This document shows, one piece after another, positions 5,691-5,943 of a stretch of 5,943 nucleotides of DNA. Where the stretch lies: contig JALGTI010000191.1 of NCBI GenBank assembly GCA_029821455.1, forward strand, positions 1-5,943. Reading direction: 5' to 3'. The notes beneath the pieces are model-generated. The model did no database searches. It saw nothing but the letters and a program-made list of their open reading frames with translations, and was not told the DNA's origin. This DNA comes from Candidatus Zipacnadia bacterium. GTDB lineage: Bacteria; Armatimonadota; Zipacnadia; Zipacnadales; Zipacnadaceae. Each line of letters opens with the position of its first letter. Positions within the stretch are counted from its first letter, which is position 1. A program made the position numbers and the translations under genes.

Positions 5691-5943
5691 GGTGGATTAA
5701 CTCACCCAGCCACTTGGGAATGTAAGGGTCGCGGGCCATTTCAGAGAGTTCGCGCAGCGAACTGGCATCGCTGCCAAGTGCATATACTCCGAGCGCGCCA
5801 CCGCCGAGGGCTACATATCCGATCGCCAGTCCACCCACAGCCAGAGCACCGACGGCTACACCGCCTGTAGCGAACACCAAGCAGACAGCCAGGCCGCCCA
5901 TCCCGACTAGCCCCAGGCACAGCCCGCCAAAACACACTCCCCC
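5668..5943 (-). CDS. Hydrophobic Gly/Ala pentad-repeat protein, N-terminus cut off by the right edge
   Basis: The frame is open from the right edge to TAG at 5668, giving 91 visible residues. I do not recognise a named family. Residues from the edge to about 56 fall into tandem five-residue units with consensus G-G-h-A-h (h hydrophobic): GGVCF, GGLCL, GLVGM, GGLAV, a divergent unit, then six clean ones (GGVAV, GALAV, GGLAI, GYVAL, GGGAL, GVYAL). A hydrophilic, partly helical tail follows, containing RELSEMARDPYIPKWLGELI. Similar Gly/Ala runs occur in uncharacterised membrane proteins. They could form glycine-zipper helices or a regular solenoid; this cannot be settled here. A GTG at 5937 could be a start but has almost no upstream sequence in view, and the repeat continues through it to the edge, so a truncated longer gene is more likely. 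The 23-nt overlap with lpxC suggests coupled translation. Confidence 0.75.
   Translation of the reverse strand, partial: GGVCFGGLCLGLVGMGGLAVCLVFATGGVAVGALAVGGLAIGYVALGGGALGVYALGSDASSLRELSEMARDPYIPKWLGELIHHVADSAR

Noticed and set aside
1..5943. CRISPR array, insertion sequence, tRNA or rRNA
   Set aside because: There are no regularly spaced direct repeats, no transposase-like frame with terminal inverted repeats, and no cloverleaf or rRNA-like segment that I could identify on either strand.

Overview
The window is a compact, GC-rich (roughly 60% by eye) bacterial segment in which every supportable gene lies on the minus strand, so genes are read from the right edge to the left. LpxC, which catalyses the committed step of lipid A synthesis, points to a diderm (Gram-negative-type) bacterium. 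The sequence does not fix the phylum. The gene mixture (lpxC, folK, a lone GspF/PilC-type protein, panC-panD-nadC, tatD) and a REP-like palindrome are reminiscent of lesser-known environmental phyla such as Armatimonadota, but that is only an impression.

Layout in transcription order. (1) Right edge to 5668: the C-terminal part of a protein built from tandem five-residue Gly/Ala repeats. Its end overlaps lpxC by 23 nt. (2) lpxC (5690-4860) and folK (4860-4309) share a TGATG stop/start. (3) A GspF/PilC-family inner-membrane protein (4278-3271) that lacks the usual N-terminal extension. (4) A 54-63 nt gap with a perfect TATAAT box, then panC, panD and nadC, overlapping by 7 and 4 nt. (5) A non-coding stretch of about 260 nt (875-1136) with a REP-like palindrome at the nadC stop, further small dyads, and a good sigma70-type promoter (TTGCCA-17-TACAAT) facing left. 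(6) A small two-helix membrane protein of unknown function (874-530) and then tatD (473 to beyond the left edge).

The recognisable genes are core metabolism: outer-membrane lipid A (LpxC), folate (FolK), coenzyme A (PanC and PanD) and NAD (NadC). PanD makes the beta-alanine that PanC joins to pantoate. PanD and the quinolinate supplied to NadC both draw on aspartate, so panC-panD-nadC is a coherent cofactor unit. The tight overlaps suggest two or three transcripts: one from upstream of the right edge through lpxC, folK and the GspF-like gene, one from the panC promoter through nadC, and one from the promoter near 994-1022 through the small membrane protein and tatD.

I see no mobile element, CRISPR array, tRNA or rRNA, and no clear new multi-gene system. 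The points most worth a second look are the pentad-repeat protein upstream of lpxC, the lone N-terminally short GspF-like protein among cofactor genes, the palindrome that supplies the nadC stop codon, and the layered regulatory architecture between nadC and the tatD transcript.
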